Below, piece by piece: positions 12,031 to 23,418 of a stretch of 64,000 bases of DNA. The stretch covers positions 186,001 through 250,000 of the forward strand of contig JAEUBA010000021.1 of assembly GCA_018257865.1 (NCBI GenBank), in the 5' to 3' direction. Origin of the DNA: Stereocaulon alpinum (lineage: Eukaryota > Ascomycota > Lecanoromycetes > Lecanorales > Stereocaulaceae). A program made the translations under genes and the position numbers. Below the pieces are notes generated by a model. It had not been told where the DNA came from, ran no database searches, and saw only the letters and a program-made list of their open reading frames with translations. Within the stretch, counting starts at the first letter, position 1, and each line of letters opens with the position of its first letter.

Positions 12031-14490
12031 TCATTCCCCATCCGAGTCAGCAAACATATCCTCCGCCTTCGGTCTTCGTCTCCTCGCAGCAGCAGCTGCC
12101 GTCTCCTTCGCTGTCTCCTGTGACGGCGGTGCCTTACCCAGCTTGGCTGCGATTGATGCTGCTAATGCTTCTCGCCGCGAGAGTTCCGGTTTGAGAGGCT
12201 GCTCTTCGTTTTCGACTATGTTTTCTTTAGCGAGGATCGCGGCGTCAGAGTCCGAGTCAGCCATGGGCTCTCCGTCGATGTCTTCGTCGTCGAGCATTGG
12301 TTCGCCGTCGAGGTCATCTTCGGCCATTGGTTCGCCGTCGAGATCGTCTACGTCCATCTTATCGTCCCGTGCACGCCTAGCCTCTTCCGCCTCCCTCTCA
12401 GCGTTCCTCTCATCAACAGTCTTCCATCTACTTTTCGCCTTCTCCTTCTCCGCTTTCTCGTTCTCCAAAGCTGCAGCCGCGGCTTCTTCTTCCTTTGTAA
12501 GCGGTGGGTTGGCAAAGACAGTACTGAAATGTTCTTGGCTAGATTGTGGAAAGACACACCACCCTTCCCATAAGCCTAGCACACTTTGCACGCTTCTCTT
12601 CCACTTCTCGGCTCGGAGTCTGCCCCAGGCCATTATCTTGTCGAGACGGCCGAGATGCTCGAAAGTTTTATGGCGTTTGAGCGCGGCTTCGAAGAGTTGT
12701 CGGTAGCGCCAGGCATGACGGACGCCAGAGGTGGCGCACGAGGACAGGATATCGGAGATTAGATACAGTCCTATCAGTTTGGCGGGTGATGTGTCTTCCT
12801 TTTCTTTGTCGTTCGTTGCTGGTCTGGGCGTTCCTTCAGCGCCGGAGTCATCGTCTCTACTTTCCAAAGGGGGCTTTCGATCTGAGTTGGCGCTGGTGAA
12901 GGCGAAGGGGTTTTGCACATTAGAAGTGATCATCTGAACGACTTCTTCGGCGCCTTCGCCTGCATGTTGGATTGCGAATGCAGTTACGCGGGCTACGTCG
13001 CCTCTCCTGAGCTTGGCATTGGTAGTTGGAAGTCTGGCGAGGAGGTGTGTCAGTTTGGCTTTTTGAAGAGGGTTAAGGTAGGCTTCGCCCTCCCCCTCAA
13101 GAGTCGGTCCATCCGGAGGAGGAGCACCTCCGTGATGGTGAGCGTATCGTCGGCGACCCTCGTCGCCAGAGTCCTCTTCTTCAGACGAATCGTACTCAGA
13201 ATCCGAGACAAATTCTTCGAGACGAGTGGTGTATTCATATGGCAGGCCTCTTTCCGGCATAGCCCATTCTGCGCCCCCTTCAAACACCCGCTGAGAGGGA
13301 TTCGAAAAATTACGCCCTCTCCTTCTCGACGCCCCTGTAAGAACATCCCACAGTCTCCATCTGTAGTATACCCCACCAACGCTGCGAGAATCCCATAGCC
13401 AAGCCCACTTTTCGTTAGTCTGTACGTCTTTCCGGCTCATTAGTAGAGCCTCAAATTCAGGACCATGAGTCAGGAGTGCTTCAAGAGTCTTGTGTATGAG
13501 CTTAAGCTGCTTTAGATTTGCAGGAGGATTGACGTTGACCAGGACCTGAGGAGCACCTCTGTATTGGACTGAGTTATATGACGACGGTGGCGCAAAGCCG
13601 CCGCGATGTCCACCTGGGGGTGCTCGCGCTAGGTTAGGAGGAGGTACTGGACGCGCACCAAATGGTAGAGAAGATGAAGAAGACGAAAGCCCTAGTGCAG
13701 GTGTATCCAAGCCCACCGCAGCTGAAGATAGATGCCGTGAAAGTGATAGGTAGAATCCACGTCCCATGTATTTGTTCTGCAGCGCGCTCACGGCAGTATC
13801 AATGTCAAGCGCAGGAGTGTCTTTGGCGAGAGTGACAATTGCTGAGAGCGATCTGCGCTCCATCGTGCCGGGACCGGATGGAGGCAGTATTCTAACACCG
13901 TCCACGGTCAGAGTGGATGGCAGGAATGCTTTAATTGCTGCAGGAGAGGTTCCAGGAGGCAGAGATGACAGCCGTATAGTAGGCTTTGGCACGGCTCTTT
14001 CTTGCGCCCTTTTACGACTTCCAGTATCTTCGTCATCTGAGTGCTGCAATGCAGTCTTTGGGTCTGCAGGCCCCTCCCGAGCATCCTCAAATGCAAACAA
14101 CCCTTCTCTTTGTACAGGTGGAGATCCATCATAAGCTCTTTTGCGTGACAACAAAGGGGGCGGGCCTAGGCTTCCTGGTCCACTATTTCCACGTCCCCCT
14201 CCAAGTCCTCCTCTTCCTGTAGGTCCTACAGATGGTCCCGAGAAATGTCTTTTTGGCGGTCCCCCTACTGCTCCCCGATCTCCGAAGCCTCCTCCTCTGG
14301 ACGGTGCATTACCATCCTCGTCGTCGAATGATTTGATGAAGTCCTCATAGACAGCAGCTGTTTCTTCCTGTTCACGTTGGCGCTTTGCTTCAGCTTCAGC
14401 TTTCTGGCGTTCGAAGAGGGACTTTTTGGTCGGCGCGGTGAGCTTGTTGCTGATATCAGGAAATTCCCTGATTTTGGAATCTTGCGCCAT
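12031..14490 (-). CDS. U2 snRNP-associated SR140-like protein
   Basis: Single exon of 819 aa. Residues 20-50 form a charged helix; 60-110 are Gly/Arg-rich. An RRM-like domain spans about 169-255 (TIRLSSLPPG at its start). A SURP domain lies at about 324-385 (LKLIHKTLEALLTHGPEFEALL). A CID domain lies at about 475-650, including LIGLYLISDILSSCA. The order RRM-SURP-CID is that of SR140/U2SURP, a U2 snRNP component in pre-mRNA splicing; nuclear. The C-terminus is acidic with three near-tandem copies of a DLDGEPM unit near residues 740-770 and ends MFADSDGE. The RRM is degenerate compared with the animal protein. ATG 14490 is the first Met and gives a sensible conserved start. Confidence 0.9.
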   Translation of the reverse strand: MAQDSKIREFPDISNKLTAPTKKSLFERQKAEAEAKRQREQEETAAVYEDFIKSFDDEDGNAPSRGGGFGDRGAVGGPPKRHFSGPSVGPTGRGGLGGGRGNSGPGSLGPPPLLSRKRAYDGSPPVQREGLFAFEDAREGPADPKTALQHSDDEDTGSRKRAQERAVPKPTIRLSSLPPGTSPAAIKAFLPSTLTVDGVRILPPSGPGTMERRSLSAIVTLAKDTPALDIDTAVSALQNKYMGRGFYLSLSRHLSSAAVGLDTPALGLSSSSSSLPFGARPVPPPNLARAPPGGHRGGFAPPSSYNSVQYRGAPQVLVNVNPPANLKQLKLIHKTLEALLTHGPEFEALLMSRKDVQTNEKWAWLWDSRSVGGVYYRWRLWDVLTGASRRRGRNFSNPSQRVFEGGAEWAMPERGLPYEYTTRLEEFVSDSEYDSSEEEDSGDEGRRRYAHHHGGAPPPDGPTLEGEGEAYLNPLQKAKLTHLLARLPTTNAKLRRGDVARVTAFAIQHAGEGAEEVVQMITSNVQNPFAFTSANSDRKPPLESRDDDSGAEGTPRPATNDKEKEDTSPAKLIGLYLISDILSSCATSGVRHAWRYRQLFEAALKRHKTFEHLGRLDKIMAWGRLRAEKWKRSVQSVLGLWEGWCVFPQSSQEHFSTVFANPPLTKEEEAAAAALENEKAEKEKAKSRWKTVDERNAEREAEEARRARDDKMDVDDLDGEPMAEDDLDGEPMLDDEDIDGEPMADSDSDAAILAKENIVENEEQPLKPELSRREALAASIAAKLGKAPPSQETAKETAAAAARRRRPKAEDMFADSDGE

Positions 14491-14849
14491 ACGAGCTTGA
14501 CGAGTGGGAATAATGATTTACATAATTGCACCAAGTCTAGCGAAGGGGATGTTTGATTAGGTGTGCAGAGCTGAGGATGGGGATACCGGCGTTAGCCCGC
14601 GCTAAGGTACCTTGGCGCCATAGCCTTCCAGGTAACAACCCCTCCAATGTTCAGCTCCTCAGATATCGAGATTTATCAACCACAACCTTTGTACTACCCT
14701 GGAAGCTAGCTAGAGCCTTTGATTTCTCTATACTTCAGGCATTACGGTGACCAAGCTATCACATTTCCCGTATCTCATATCTGCTTCCTACGCCCCGTTG
14801 CTACTGATAAAGCATCCATGAGTACCCTTTTCTTTGATACATAAACAGC
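14491..14849. other. divergent intergenic region
   Basis: 359 bp between the divergent SR140-like and CCCH genes; presumed shared promoter region. No other feature seen. Confidence 0.5.
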
Positions 14850-16459
14850 ATGACCTGTATAGTAGAGTTTCAGCAGCGGTGGAAGCAGTTGAAAGTATTA
14901 GATGATGGGAAAAACAACCTTGTTGAGGTCCGAGGTGTCTTATGCGTTTCCTGTTCGTTCTAATTCTCGCAGGCTCTTCTCAACGAGGTCAGCAAGCTCA
15001 GTGAGAAGCTTGGAGACACCGAAATGCAGTTGGAGCGTGAGAAAGATACTTCTAGCATGTACCACCGACGCTTTCGAGCTACGGATCTGGAGCTGAGAGA
15101 TAAGCAGAAGGAGATGGTTGTTCACTCTTTTCGCTTAAAGACCTTCAATGAAAGACGAAAGTCATCGTAGGTATGTGCTGACTGTCGTTATTATCCAGGA
15201 CTGCAATGCTTTTGTCTCGGTCCTAATTGATGGTGATTGTATGAACGTAAGACATGCCTTCTTTCCGCTGTCGGTTCTCCCATGTCAATTGGCGTATCCT
15301 GACAAAGCTGAAGTTTTCGGATGACTTGGTCAAGAATGCCGAAATGGGTGGTCAAGAAGCTGCGCAATTGCTTCGATCATGCATCCTTGATTATCTGAGG
15401 CAGAAAATGCCAGAGTTACAGCATGATTTAGAGATCATGGTCCGTGTATACGGAAACATGAATGGGCTGAATAAGACATATTGTGATTCGAGCGTCCTCG
15501 AGCAAAGGGAAGACTTCGGACGATTCGTTCGTGGGTTCAATATGGGGCATCCTCTTTGTGACTTCATTGACGCCGGAAATGGCAAAGAATGCTCTGATGA
15601 TAAGATACGTGGTAAGTCCTTAACAATCCACCTTTGAGTGATGGGAAGTGTTGAAATCTCTTATGGCTGATATGCTGTCAATTAAGAAATATTCAAACTT
15701 CACGTTGGAGACCTCCATTGCAAGCACATTTTGTTTGGAGGTTCAGCAGACAACGGCTACGCTCGAATGCTAGGGCCTTGCGCCGGAAATGAAAATATTA
15801 GTAAACGTATTACCATGCTGGAAGGGCCTCCATTCGCACAAGAACTTTCCAAACTGGTACAGAGACTCAGGACGACGTCTTTCCCAAAGGTATTTCGAGA
15901 CACGAAGATATCGCCTCGAGCTGGCTCCTTTTCCGCTCACAGCCCAACCGGTACGAATTCCAAGCCACCGACATGGGCTTCTACGATAGGAATAAGGCCT
16001 GCTGTACCAGTGATAGTGCCAGAGCATTCACCTCCTTCTGATAGGAGACCCTCTGAGAACGAGGCTTTCACTTTCCACCAGGCTAGAACCAATGGCAAAT
16101 TTCAAGACCCCATCCCCCGCAATGCTAAAGGTCAGCGTGTGGACATTCCTCTAAAGTTCAATCAGAACCTAGTCGGGGCCATCAAAGGCCGGAAGTATTG
16201 TAACAACTACCATCTCCTCGGCGAATGTCCGTACTACGGCGAGTACGGCTGCAGGCACGAGCATGGCGATAAACTCAAGGGTTCGCAGCTCAATACGCTC
16301 CGCTACATTGCCCGTTTGACACCCTGCAAAGCCGGCTTAGCTTGTGATGACCCCGAATGCTTCTGGGGACATAAGTGTGTGCATGGGAATTGCAATATCG
16401 TTGATTGCCGTTTTTCGTCTGATATGCACAGCGTAGATACTAAGGTCGCCAACCGCTGA
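14850..16459 (+). CDS. CCCH zinc-finger protein, DUF7923-like
   Basis: Five exons rebuilt by frame and homology: 14850-14927, 14973-15116, 15199-15246, 15314-15611 and 15687-16459, total 446 aa. The N-terminus (about residues 1-75) is a predicted coiled coil. The central DUF7923-type domain runs from FVSVLIDGDCMN through VRVYGNMNGLNKTY, GFNMGHPLCDFIDAGNGKE and HILFGGSADNGYARMLGP. The C-terminus has two Cys/His clusters: YCNNYHLLGECPYYGEYGC followed by RHEH, and CKAGLACDDPECFWGHKC, consistent with RNA-binding CCCH fingers. The donor of intron 2 (15117, GTTGTT) is unusual; without that splice the reading frame meets a TAG at about 15172. All joins are in phase and the conserved residues meet exactly. 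Role presumably in RNA metabolism; no specific target can be named. Confidence 0.8.
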
Positions 16460-16890
16460 AGACTCTCAGCTAGGTCTCCTTGCAGTAACAATGAGGAAGG
16501 GGTTTCGACCCTGTAGGCTTAAAATTGATGCCTCAGGCTTGAAGTAAGGTTAAGGTATTGGCGGAATCTATAGGACGCTGTAAGTGGTGGAGGATTGGAA
16601 GACTCGTGCAAGCTTGATATTTTCACATCAAATCTATTGTGTGACGGCGACTTACCAAATATATTACATGCTAAAGGTGTGGCTTATCAGTGTGGCTAAA
16701 AAGATTAGGCGAGAAATGTGCCGAGGTCCGGTTTGAGCCCAACGTCCATGACGCTGGAACCGCGAAAGAATGTACGACGACTAGATCGCTTCCTAATTGA
16801 TACTATGTTTTCTTGTTTCCTTACTTTCTTGTAAATAGACTCGTTTCGGTGCTTCCACCTTTCTCAGCGTTGTGACACACTTTTAGAAAT
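16460..16890 (+). other. intergenic region
   Basis: 431 bp between co-oriented genes, with no recognised motif or gene. Confidence 0.4.
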
Positions 16891-18345
16891 ATGGACACAT
16901 CCTCCCCAGCAGCAATAGCCCGCCTCATCCTTCCCAAAGTCCCCCTCCTCTTTAAAACTGCAGTATGGCACTCACTCTGGCTCTCACCCACCTCTACGAA
17001 ATGGGACCTCAAGACCGAGCTCATAACCAAGATGCTGCGATCCCTCCTCAACAGCCCCCACCCAACTCCGATATCGAAACAGCAGAGACACTCGTTAAGA
17101 GACCCGGGGATTAAGGGCAAGATGTGGATTAGCAAGATTACTCTTCCGGCACCGGAGGATGATATTAGGCATATAGTAACCAAAGCAGTGGATGAGTTGA
17201 AAGAAGGAGGGGAAATATATACAGCTCCAGACATCGCGCCTGTGGGAGCAGAATGGACAGGCTACCGTGCGCACGTTGACGCCCATCGCCCTCGCCTCGA
17301 CCTTTCTGAAGAACAGCACTATGATAGACTAATGTCTGAGGTAAACAGCGATGTAACGATTCTTTACTTCCATGGTGGAGCCTTCTTCCTTATGGATCCA
17401 GCTACCCATCGCGTACCTGTATCCCATCTCGCCAAATTGACAGGCGGTCGCGTCCTCTCCGTCCGCTATCGCCTGGCTCCCCAATACGCATTTCCATCGG
17501 CCCTCCTCGACGCCCTGATAGCCTATCTCTCCCTTCTATATCCTCCCCCAGGCTCCTATCACACCCCTGTCTCAGCATCCCATGTAGTTCTCTCAGGCGA
17601 CTCGGCAGGCGGCGGTCTCTGTCTTTCCCTCGTGCAACTTCTCCTCCATATCAATCGCTCCGTCTCTTCTTCTCAGACAACGATATCCTTTCACGGCCAA
17701 ACCATCACACTCCCGCTGCCTCTCCCTGCAGGATGCGCCACACAATCTCCTTGGTTAGAGATGACACGGTCCATGCCTTCTGTAAATGTAAACGCCGAAT
17801 ACGACTACCTCCCAGCACCTATCACTGCCGAGAAAGCATCCACATTCCCGCACTGCAATGTCTGGCCCACTGATCCCCCAAGAGGAGATCTCTACTGTGA
17901 CGTGAGCATGCTATGCCATCCTCTAGTCTCGCCGCTGGCGGCAAAGGACTGGAGCGGTGGTTGTCCGCTCTTATTCTTATACGGCGAGGAAATGTTAGCG
18001 GACGAGTGTAAGATACTTGCTGCGAACGCTGCGAAACAAGGCGTATCGGTCACATCGGAACAGTGGGAAGCAATGCCGCATTGTTTTGCAATGATCTTCA
18101 TAGGTAGTCCAATGGCTAAGAGATGTTTTGCCGATTATGCGAGTTTTTGTAAGGTTGTAATCAAGGGTGTGGAACCGGAGACAAGAGGTTTGTGGTTTGC
18201 GGCGCGGACGCAGAAAGAGACGGAGGTTGAGGTTGAGGGGTTGGCGATGATTGGGGACGAGGAGGTGAGTGAGAGGATGAGGAGGGCGAGAGAAGCAAGA
18301 GACTTGGGTATTGAGGGCGAGGCGAAGATCTTGCCGAAGCTTTAG
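16891..18345 (+). CDS. alpha/beta hydrolase, HSL-type esterase/lipase
   Basis: Single exon, 484 aa. The HGG oxyanion motif is at residues 161-163 (YFHGGAFFLMD), the nucleophile elbow GDSAGGG puts the catalytic Ser at 238, Asp371 lies in YGEEMLADE and His397 in EAMPHCF, so the full Ser-Asp-His triad of the hormone-sensitive-lipase class is visible. Such enzymes hydrolyse carboxyl esters of lipids or small metabolites. It stands directly left of the P450/SDR block and faces the same way, so it could be the left border gene of the metabolite cluster, but it is separated by 915 bp and may equally be an independent gene. No signal peptide, so probably cytosolic. The acidic tail after residue 440 is lineage-specific. 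Confidence 0.88.
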   Translation: MDTSSPAAIARLILPKVPLLFKTAVWHSLWLSPTSTKWDLKTELITKMLRSLLNSPHPTPISKQQRHSLRDPGIKGKMWISKITLPAPEDDIRHIVTKAVDELKEGGEIYTAPDIAPVGAEWTGYRAHVDAHRPRLDLSEEQHYDRLMSEVNSDVTILYFHGGAFFLMDPATHRVPVSHLAKLTGGRVLSVRYRLAPQYAFPSALLDALIAYLSLLYPPPGSYHTPVSASHVVLSGDSAGGGLCLSLVQLLLHINRSVSSSQTTISFHGQTITLPLPLPAGCATQSPWLEMTRSMPSVNVNAEYDYLPAPITAEKASTFPHCNVWPTDPPRGDLYCDVSMLCHPLVSPLAAKDWSGGCPLLFLYGEEMLADECKILAANAAKQGVSVTSEQWEAMPHCFAMIFIGSPMAKRCFADYASFCKVVIKGVEPETRGLWFAARTQKETEVEVEGLAMIGDEEVSERMRRAREARDLGIEGEAKILPKL

Positions 18346-19260
18346 ACTTACAGATGCAATGCATCATTTTGAGGTGGAATTACGGACCTCAATTCTACAC
18401 GCTCAGCATTGCAATTGCATATGTCGTGAGACAGATCTCCATCGTTTGTGCAACCCCTTCTCGCTTCGGAACGTTGTCCTTGATTATTTCAAGACGCTCT
18501 ATCGGGATTTAATTACTCGAGAGGTCTTAGAAAGCCCTTAACAGAGTACATGATTTCGCTTTGAGAACCTGGGAAACAGGTATCGTAAATGGGAGAGCAT
18601 ATTTTGATGCTCAAGAATCTGAGGCACTGATCCATTTGAGCAGCTCTAGAACTGTTCCACCCCCGAATTGTCGAAACACCCCTACCAACTAGCCTATTAG
18701 GCCTGCAGCGCAGAAACATCGATCTCTCTGCTTATGGGGGAAGCTCTATAGGCCCTTAAGGGCGTGTATGGGGAAGATCGATAGCTTTCTACAGCTCGCC
18801 AATTACGTAATTACAAGACTTGTATAGTATTTTTGCTGGTATACCCGAAAATCCATCAGAGGAAGCAAAAAGCTGTGGAGGTAGAGGAGGTGGGCGGCTG
18901 TAGGGTGAGCCTTTCTACCTTCCCAACATGACATGTCAAATTACTGCACACAAGTGCCCGAAGCGGTAGACGCCACAATCTTGACTGTGGCTGGCTTGGC
19001 TGGCGGAACATAGCGATGGGACCTCGCTTGCGGAGCGCGTTGCGGTCTTGCCCGTTAAGGGCAGCAACCGTCGGCCTTTTTCGACGGAGATCGACTTGAA
19101 GAGGTCTAGATCTCCGTTACTCAGTTCCGATGTGCAAGTGCAAAATCTCCGAAGCGTTCATTCGTCAGTCGAGCAATGCTAATATATCAAGTGATAAGGT
19201 TTTCAGGCACCACTCAGGTGAAGACCACAGATACTAGTCACCGGAGTGTCTCAGGTCACA
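18346..19260 (+). other. intergenic region before the P450
   Basis: 915 bp. No gene supported. The last 100 bp before the P450 start contain a TATA-like AATATATC at about 19180. Base composition is normal, without RIP signature. Confidence 0.4.
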
Positions 19261-21114
19261 ATGGAGAAAATTCATCCCATTGACGGTTTCGTAAGAGGCG
19301 ATATAGAGCCCAAGATGAAGTCATTGATATTGGTATGACACCGTGCATAGATAATGGGTGAGGCTTACTTGGTATTTACGCGCTTTACAGGTCGTTTCTA
19401 TGCTGATAGCTCTTGTTCTTTGGAGACACATTCGACATCCTCTGTATCGCTTCCCAGGACCTTATCTCGCAGGCTGGAGCAACGTCTTGCATTCGTACTG
19501 GTTTCTCGGTGGTAGGCAGCCATATAAGATACTGGCTTTGCATGAGAGATATGGTCCAGTGGTTCGTACGGCTCCGAACGAGCTTTCATTCAGTTCAGCT
19601 GCATCGTGGAAGGATATCTATGGCTTTAGGCAGGGCCATCAAGCCTTCATCAAAAGCCCCTTCTATGACGGTGGTTCTTTGGCCGACGTAGCCCACTCTA
19701 TTGTCAGTGAGCGCGACCCAGTCACGCATGGGGAAATGAGGAAGCATCTCTCACATGCCTTTTCCGAACGCTCTTTAAAAGACCAGGAAGATTTGGTTAG
19801 CGAGGTTGTGGATGAATTTATTAAGAGGCTTGGAATGAATGCTTCTGGCGAGACGGGCGCAGATATTGTGTTCTGGTTCACTTTAACCACATTCGATATT
19901 ATCGGCAGCCTTGCTTTTGGAACGTCATTTGGCGGCCTTACTTCAGGTGGGAACAAGAATCCTCTTGAGATTGCAGCATGATCATCATTGTTGACCTATT
20001 GCATTAGGGAAATTCCATTCCTGGATTCGTCTTGTGACAAAGGCATTGAGACAGGGTGCTCTGGCAGATACCATGAGCCGGTTTCCGTTCTTTGCCATGG
20101 TCTCTCAACTGTTAATGCCTGGCATGATCAAAGACTTGGTTCAAAACACTAAAAGACATGAGGCATACACAATGGCTTTGATTGATAAGTAAGATACCGA
20201 CGATAGCGCCAAACATTCCTAAGCTGATCTCGCCGGTTAGGAAAGTAGAAACATCTAGCAATAGGCCGGACTTTCTGACTCGTATACTGGAAGACCGTCA
20301 AACGAACAAAATCAGCAACGTGCAGCTGGCTGCACATGCATCAGATTTCGTGTAAGTTCGACCACATCTTGATCCTTGGGCCTCAGTGTTGATGTCAGAT
20401 GAAGCACAGCTGGGAGCGAAACGACGGCGACTGTTCTGAGCTGTATAACATACTATCTTCTGAAAACCCCAAGCGTAGGCCGAAGACTACGGGAAGAGAT
20501 TCGAGCAACCTTCAAATCTTACAATGATATAAACGCGGCTTCTGCGTCCAGCTTGCCATATCTTCACGCGGTGGCGCTTGAAGGCATGAGGATCTACGCT
20601 CCATTACCTCTTGGTCTTCCTCGAGTTGTTCCGAGGGGAGGGGACACAGTAGATGGGCACTTTCTCCCTGCCGAAGTAGAAACAATCGCTCTCATTGCGA
20701 TGGGTTCTTTTCAACTAACGAATGTAGACGATTGTGTCGACCAATCCCGTAGCGGCAAGTTTATCCTCAGCAAACTTCGAGTCTCCGTTCGACTTTAAAC
20801 CAGAGCGATGGCTTGGAGAAACGAAACGCGATATCTTGGAGGCTGCACAGCCATTCTCTCTTGGGCCTCGCGGCTGTCTAGGTAGAAAGTATGCATAGCT
20901 TAAATGTTTGGAACAGCGGCTGCTGAATGATGCTAATAACGTGCACAGTCTGGCGTGGATGGAACTCAATACGATCTTGTGCAAGCTGCACTTCACGTAC
21001 GATCTCGAGATTCTGAACCCAGAACTTGACTGGCACAGAGACTCGGCAATGCACACGCTGTGGCAGAAGCCAGAACTCAGGGTCAGGGTTAAGCGTCGGA
21101 CTAGAATTTCCTAG
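19261..21114 (+). CDS. cytochrome P450 monooxygenase (P450-1), intact
   Basis: Seven exons: 19261-19332, 19391-19946, 20008-20188, 20241-20351, 20405-20675, 20728-20888 and 20949-21114, giving 505 aa. A membrane anchor (about residues 20-40) precedes the Pro-rich hinge YRFPGPYLAG. The I-helix oxygen-binding motif is AGSETT, the K-helix ExxR is EGMR, the PERF motif is FKPERW and the heme loop is PFSLGPRGCLGRN with the axial Cys near residue 447. All key residues are present. Family resemblance is to fungal isotrichodermin-hydroxylase/benzoate-hydroxylase-type P450s acting on secondary metabolites; ER membrane. It shares the heme motif and six intron positions with the truncated P450 at 36223, so the two are paralogues. 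Followed in the same direction by SDR-1, 344 bp away. Confidence 0.92.
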
Positions 21115-21458
21115 CGATAGAACAGGCGAGAGGATCGTTATTGCACAATGAGCTATGCGAGAGAGAACGGTGCTTTACCATGTCAATCTTATATATATTC
21201 TCTGACGTCTGACACTGGGAACATTGAGAAATCTTCATAGTTGCCTTATTGTCCCCTGAAAAACGTCAACCTAGATTCCAACATAGACCAAAGGCCATGC
21301 TATGTAGTACCTACGCCCCGACAAGCATGACTAGTATAACGGGTTCGGATATGATCTGTACTGGGCATCGGCCCCGACGGCTCAGCACATATAGTGTATG
21401 CTTGAACCCAAGGCGTTCAAACGTCACTGATCTCCCCAATCGAGGGCCAAAGCCAACC
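21115..21458 (+). other. intergenic region
   Basis: 344 bp between P450-1 and SDR-1, same orientation. No feature recognised. Confidence 0.4.
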
Positions 21459-22645
21459 ATGACATCTCTAGACCTAACCTCTGAATCCATCCCCTCCCTC
21501 GACGGCAAAACAGCAATCATAACAGGTACCACCCCCCCACCACCCATCTATGCACATCCCAACCTCGCAGCCCAAACCAAAACCAGACTCCGTGTCCCCA
21601 GCCAATCACATCACAAATAACCCACCCCTCCATTTCCGCAGGCGGCTCCTCAGGCATCGGTCTCTCAACCACCAACCTCCTGATCAGCAAAAACTGCCGC
21701 ACCTACATTCTCGATCTCTATCCACCAGCGAATCCCCTCTCTTCCCACGCGATCTTCCTAAAGTGCGACACTACTAGCTGGAGCGACCTCGTCCGCGCCT
21801 TCACGGCCGTGACTAACGATCCCGAAAACAGATCTCATAGAAGGATAGATATTGCGATAGCGAATGCAGGCGTGAGTGAGACGGTGGAACATTGGTTGGA
21901 TGATGCATTTGAGGATGGAAGGGAGGGGGTGCTGAAGGAACCGGTGTATAAGGTTCTTGATGTCAATTTGCGGGGCGTGTTGAATTTTGTCAAGTTGGCT
22001 GTTCGGACGATGAAGATGGGTGGTGATGGTGATGGTGCTGATGTTGCTAACGGGAATACGGCAAGTGGAGGAAGCATTGTGATAACGTCGAGCGCGACCG
22101 CGTATGCGCCAGAGCAGAGCTTGCCTGTCTACAGTGCTAGCAAGTTGGCGGTATTTTCATTTCTTGCTTTCATATCCCCTTGCTTCCCTGCCTGGTGGAA
22201 TTGACGTTCATGCGTGTTCATGGAAAGCTGATTTGCTGTACGACAACAGCTTATCGGTCTCATGCGCGCTCTCCGCTCCATCCTCCCCGCCTCCGGCATC
22301 ACAATCAATGCCGTTGCTCCCGCAGCGACAGTGACCAATCTTTTACCCCAGAATCTAGCCGCTCCGCTCATGGCTGCCGGATTACCTGTAAGTTCGCCCG
22401 ATATGGTTGCGCGAGCAGTAGTCTTCTCGGCGGTAGGGATGCAGAAGCGGCGTGTTGAGGCGTATGGGAAGGATGATGGGGTTGAAGTGGAGGGGAGGTG
22501 GAATGGGAGGACGATTTTGACGCTGGGGGAGCGCTATACTGAGGTTGAGGAAATGATTGCTGAGTTGAGGCCGAAGTGGTTGGGGGATGAGAATGCAGGG
22601 TTGACAAGGAAGCAGCAGGCTGCTACGGATTTTCGGGGAATTTGA
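21459..22645 (+). CDS. short-chain dehydrogenase/reductase (SDR-1)
   Basis: Exons 21459-21525, 21642-22150 and 22250-22645 join to 323 aa. The cofactor-binding motif TGGSSGIG forms exactly across the first splice site. IANAG is the structural NNAG-type motif, the catalytic Ser lies in VITSSATAY and Tyr/Lys in YSASK. This is the classical SDR fold for NAD(P)H-dependent oxidation or reduction of a hydroxyl/keto group; the closest general group is the 15-hydroxyprostaglandin-dehydrogenase-like fungal SDRs. Its position between a P450 and an MFS remnant suggests a tailoring role in the cluster. The intron 2 region is rather long (99 bp). All three catalytic residues are present, so it should be functional. 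Confidence 0.9.
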
Positions 22646-22989
22646 GGACACGAAATGAAGGGAGAAATGAAGGGAGATAGTGGTTAGAAACGATGGACGT
22701 AGACTGCTTTTGTTTTGCCACTCGTTCGACATCTCCAGGCATTTGAGATACGGAAAACATAGACAATCAGAATCTAACCGCCTGAGAATTAACATCTCAA
22801 AAGTTCCGGCCCAACGTCTTGCAGGTTTCGCTCCTCCGATTTTCGCCCAAGATTAATCACGTAACTTTTGACACGCTCATAAACATTGGATTGTATCTAC
22901 TAGAATATCATGGGAGGCCAGTCAATCGGACTTGCATTTCACGTTTCTCCATTCAACCGCCAGACTACACAAAGATGCCACGCCGCGAA
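22646..22989. other. intergenic region
   Basis: 344 bp between SDR-1 and the decayed MFS transporter, convergent ends. Nothing recognised. Confidence 0.4.
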
Positions 22990-23350
22990 CCAAATAAGTA
23001 GAACATACGTGGTCGTAACAGCAATATCACAGGCCGTAAGAACAGTGGTGAGTAGCTCCCGAGACATTACTCTAGGAAATTGAGTTGCGTCTGCATTAAG
23101 ATTGGTTTGCGAAACAAGCTATGGTACACGGTGGCCAACTTCCCGTCCAAGCGTCTTGGAGAAGACTGTCTGGGCTAGAGAAACGCCAATAGCGCCGCCC
23201 AGAAAGTTGCAGATTACAACCAATGCGGTATCACTTAGGATGTCTGCCTCATCTCAGACGACCTGTATGCAGATGAAATGGATTTGAACGGCGGCGCCGG
23301 CGCCAATACCGGCTGCGATCTGATAGCCGATCCATTGACTAGCTGTGGCG
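22990..23350 (-). pseudogene. MFS transporter remnant (DHA14-like)
   Basis: Read on the minus strand, this segment gives a clear stretch of the C-terminal half of a DHA14-type drug/toxin exporter: SQWIGYQIAAGIGAG, then DTALVVICNFLGGAIGV and SLAQTVFSKTLGRE, followed by a weaker ...TTVLTACDIAVTTTYVLL. At least three in-frame stops interrupt it and no start or end is preserved. Upstream of it (higher coordinates) an LTR is inserted at 23419. Such exporters are typical members of fungal metabolite clusters, where they carry the product out of the cell. The N-terminal half is not confidently found; a weak candidate (GRADAGGN) near 23800 is not counted. Confidence 0.7.
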
Positions 23351-23418
23351 TCGACTCACACAGATATGAAGGAGTGGTGGGCCGACGGTAAACGTGAGGT
23401 TCCCGAACTATATGAAAG

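Noticed and set aside
16891..18345. Esterase as a certain cluster member
   Set aside because: Orientation fits but the 915-bp gap and the generic family do not support a firm assignment.
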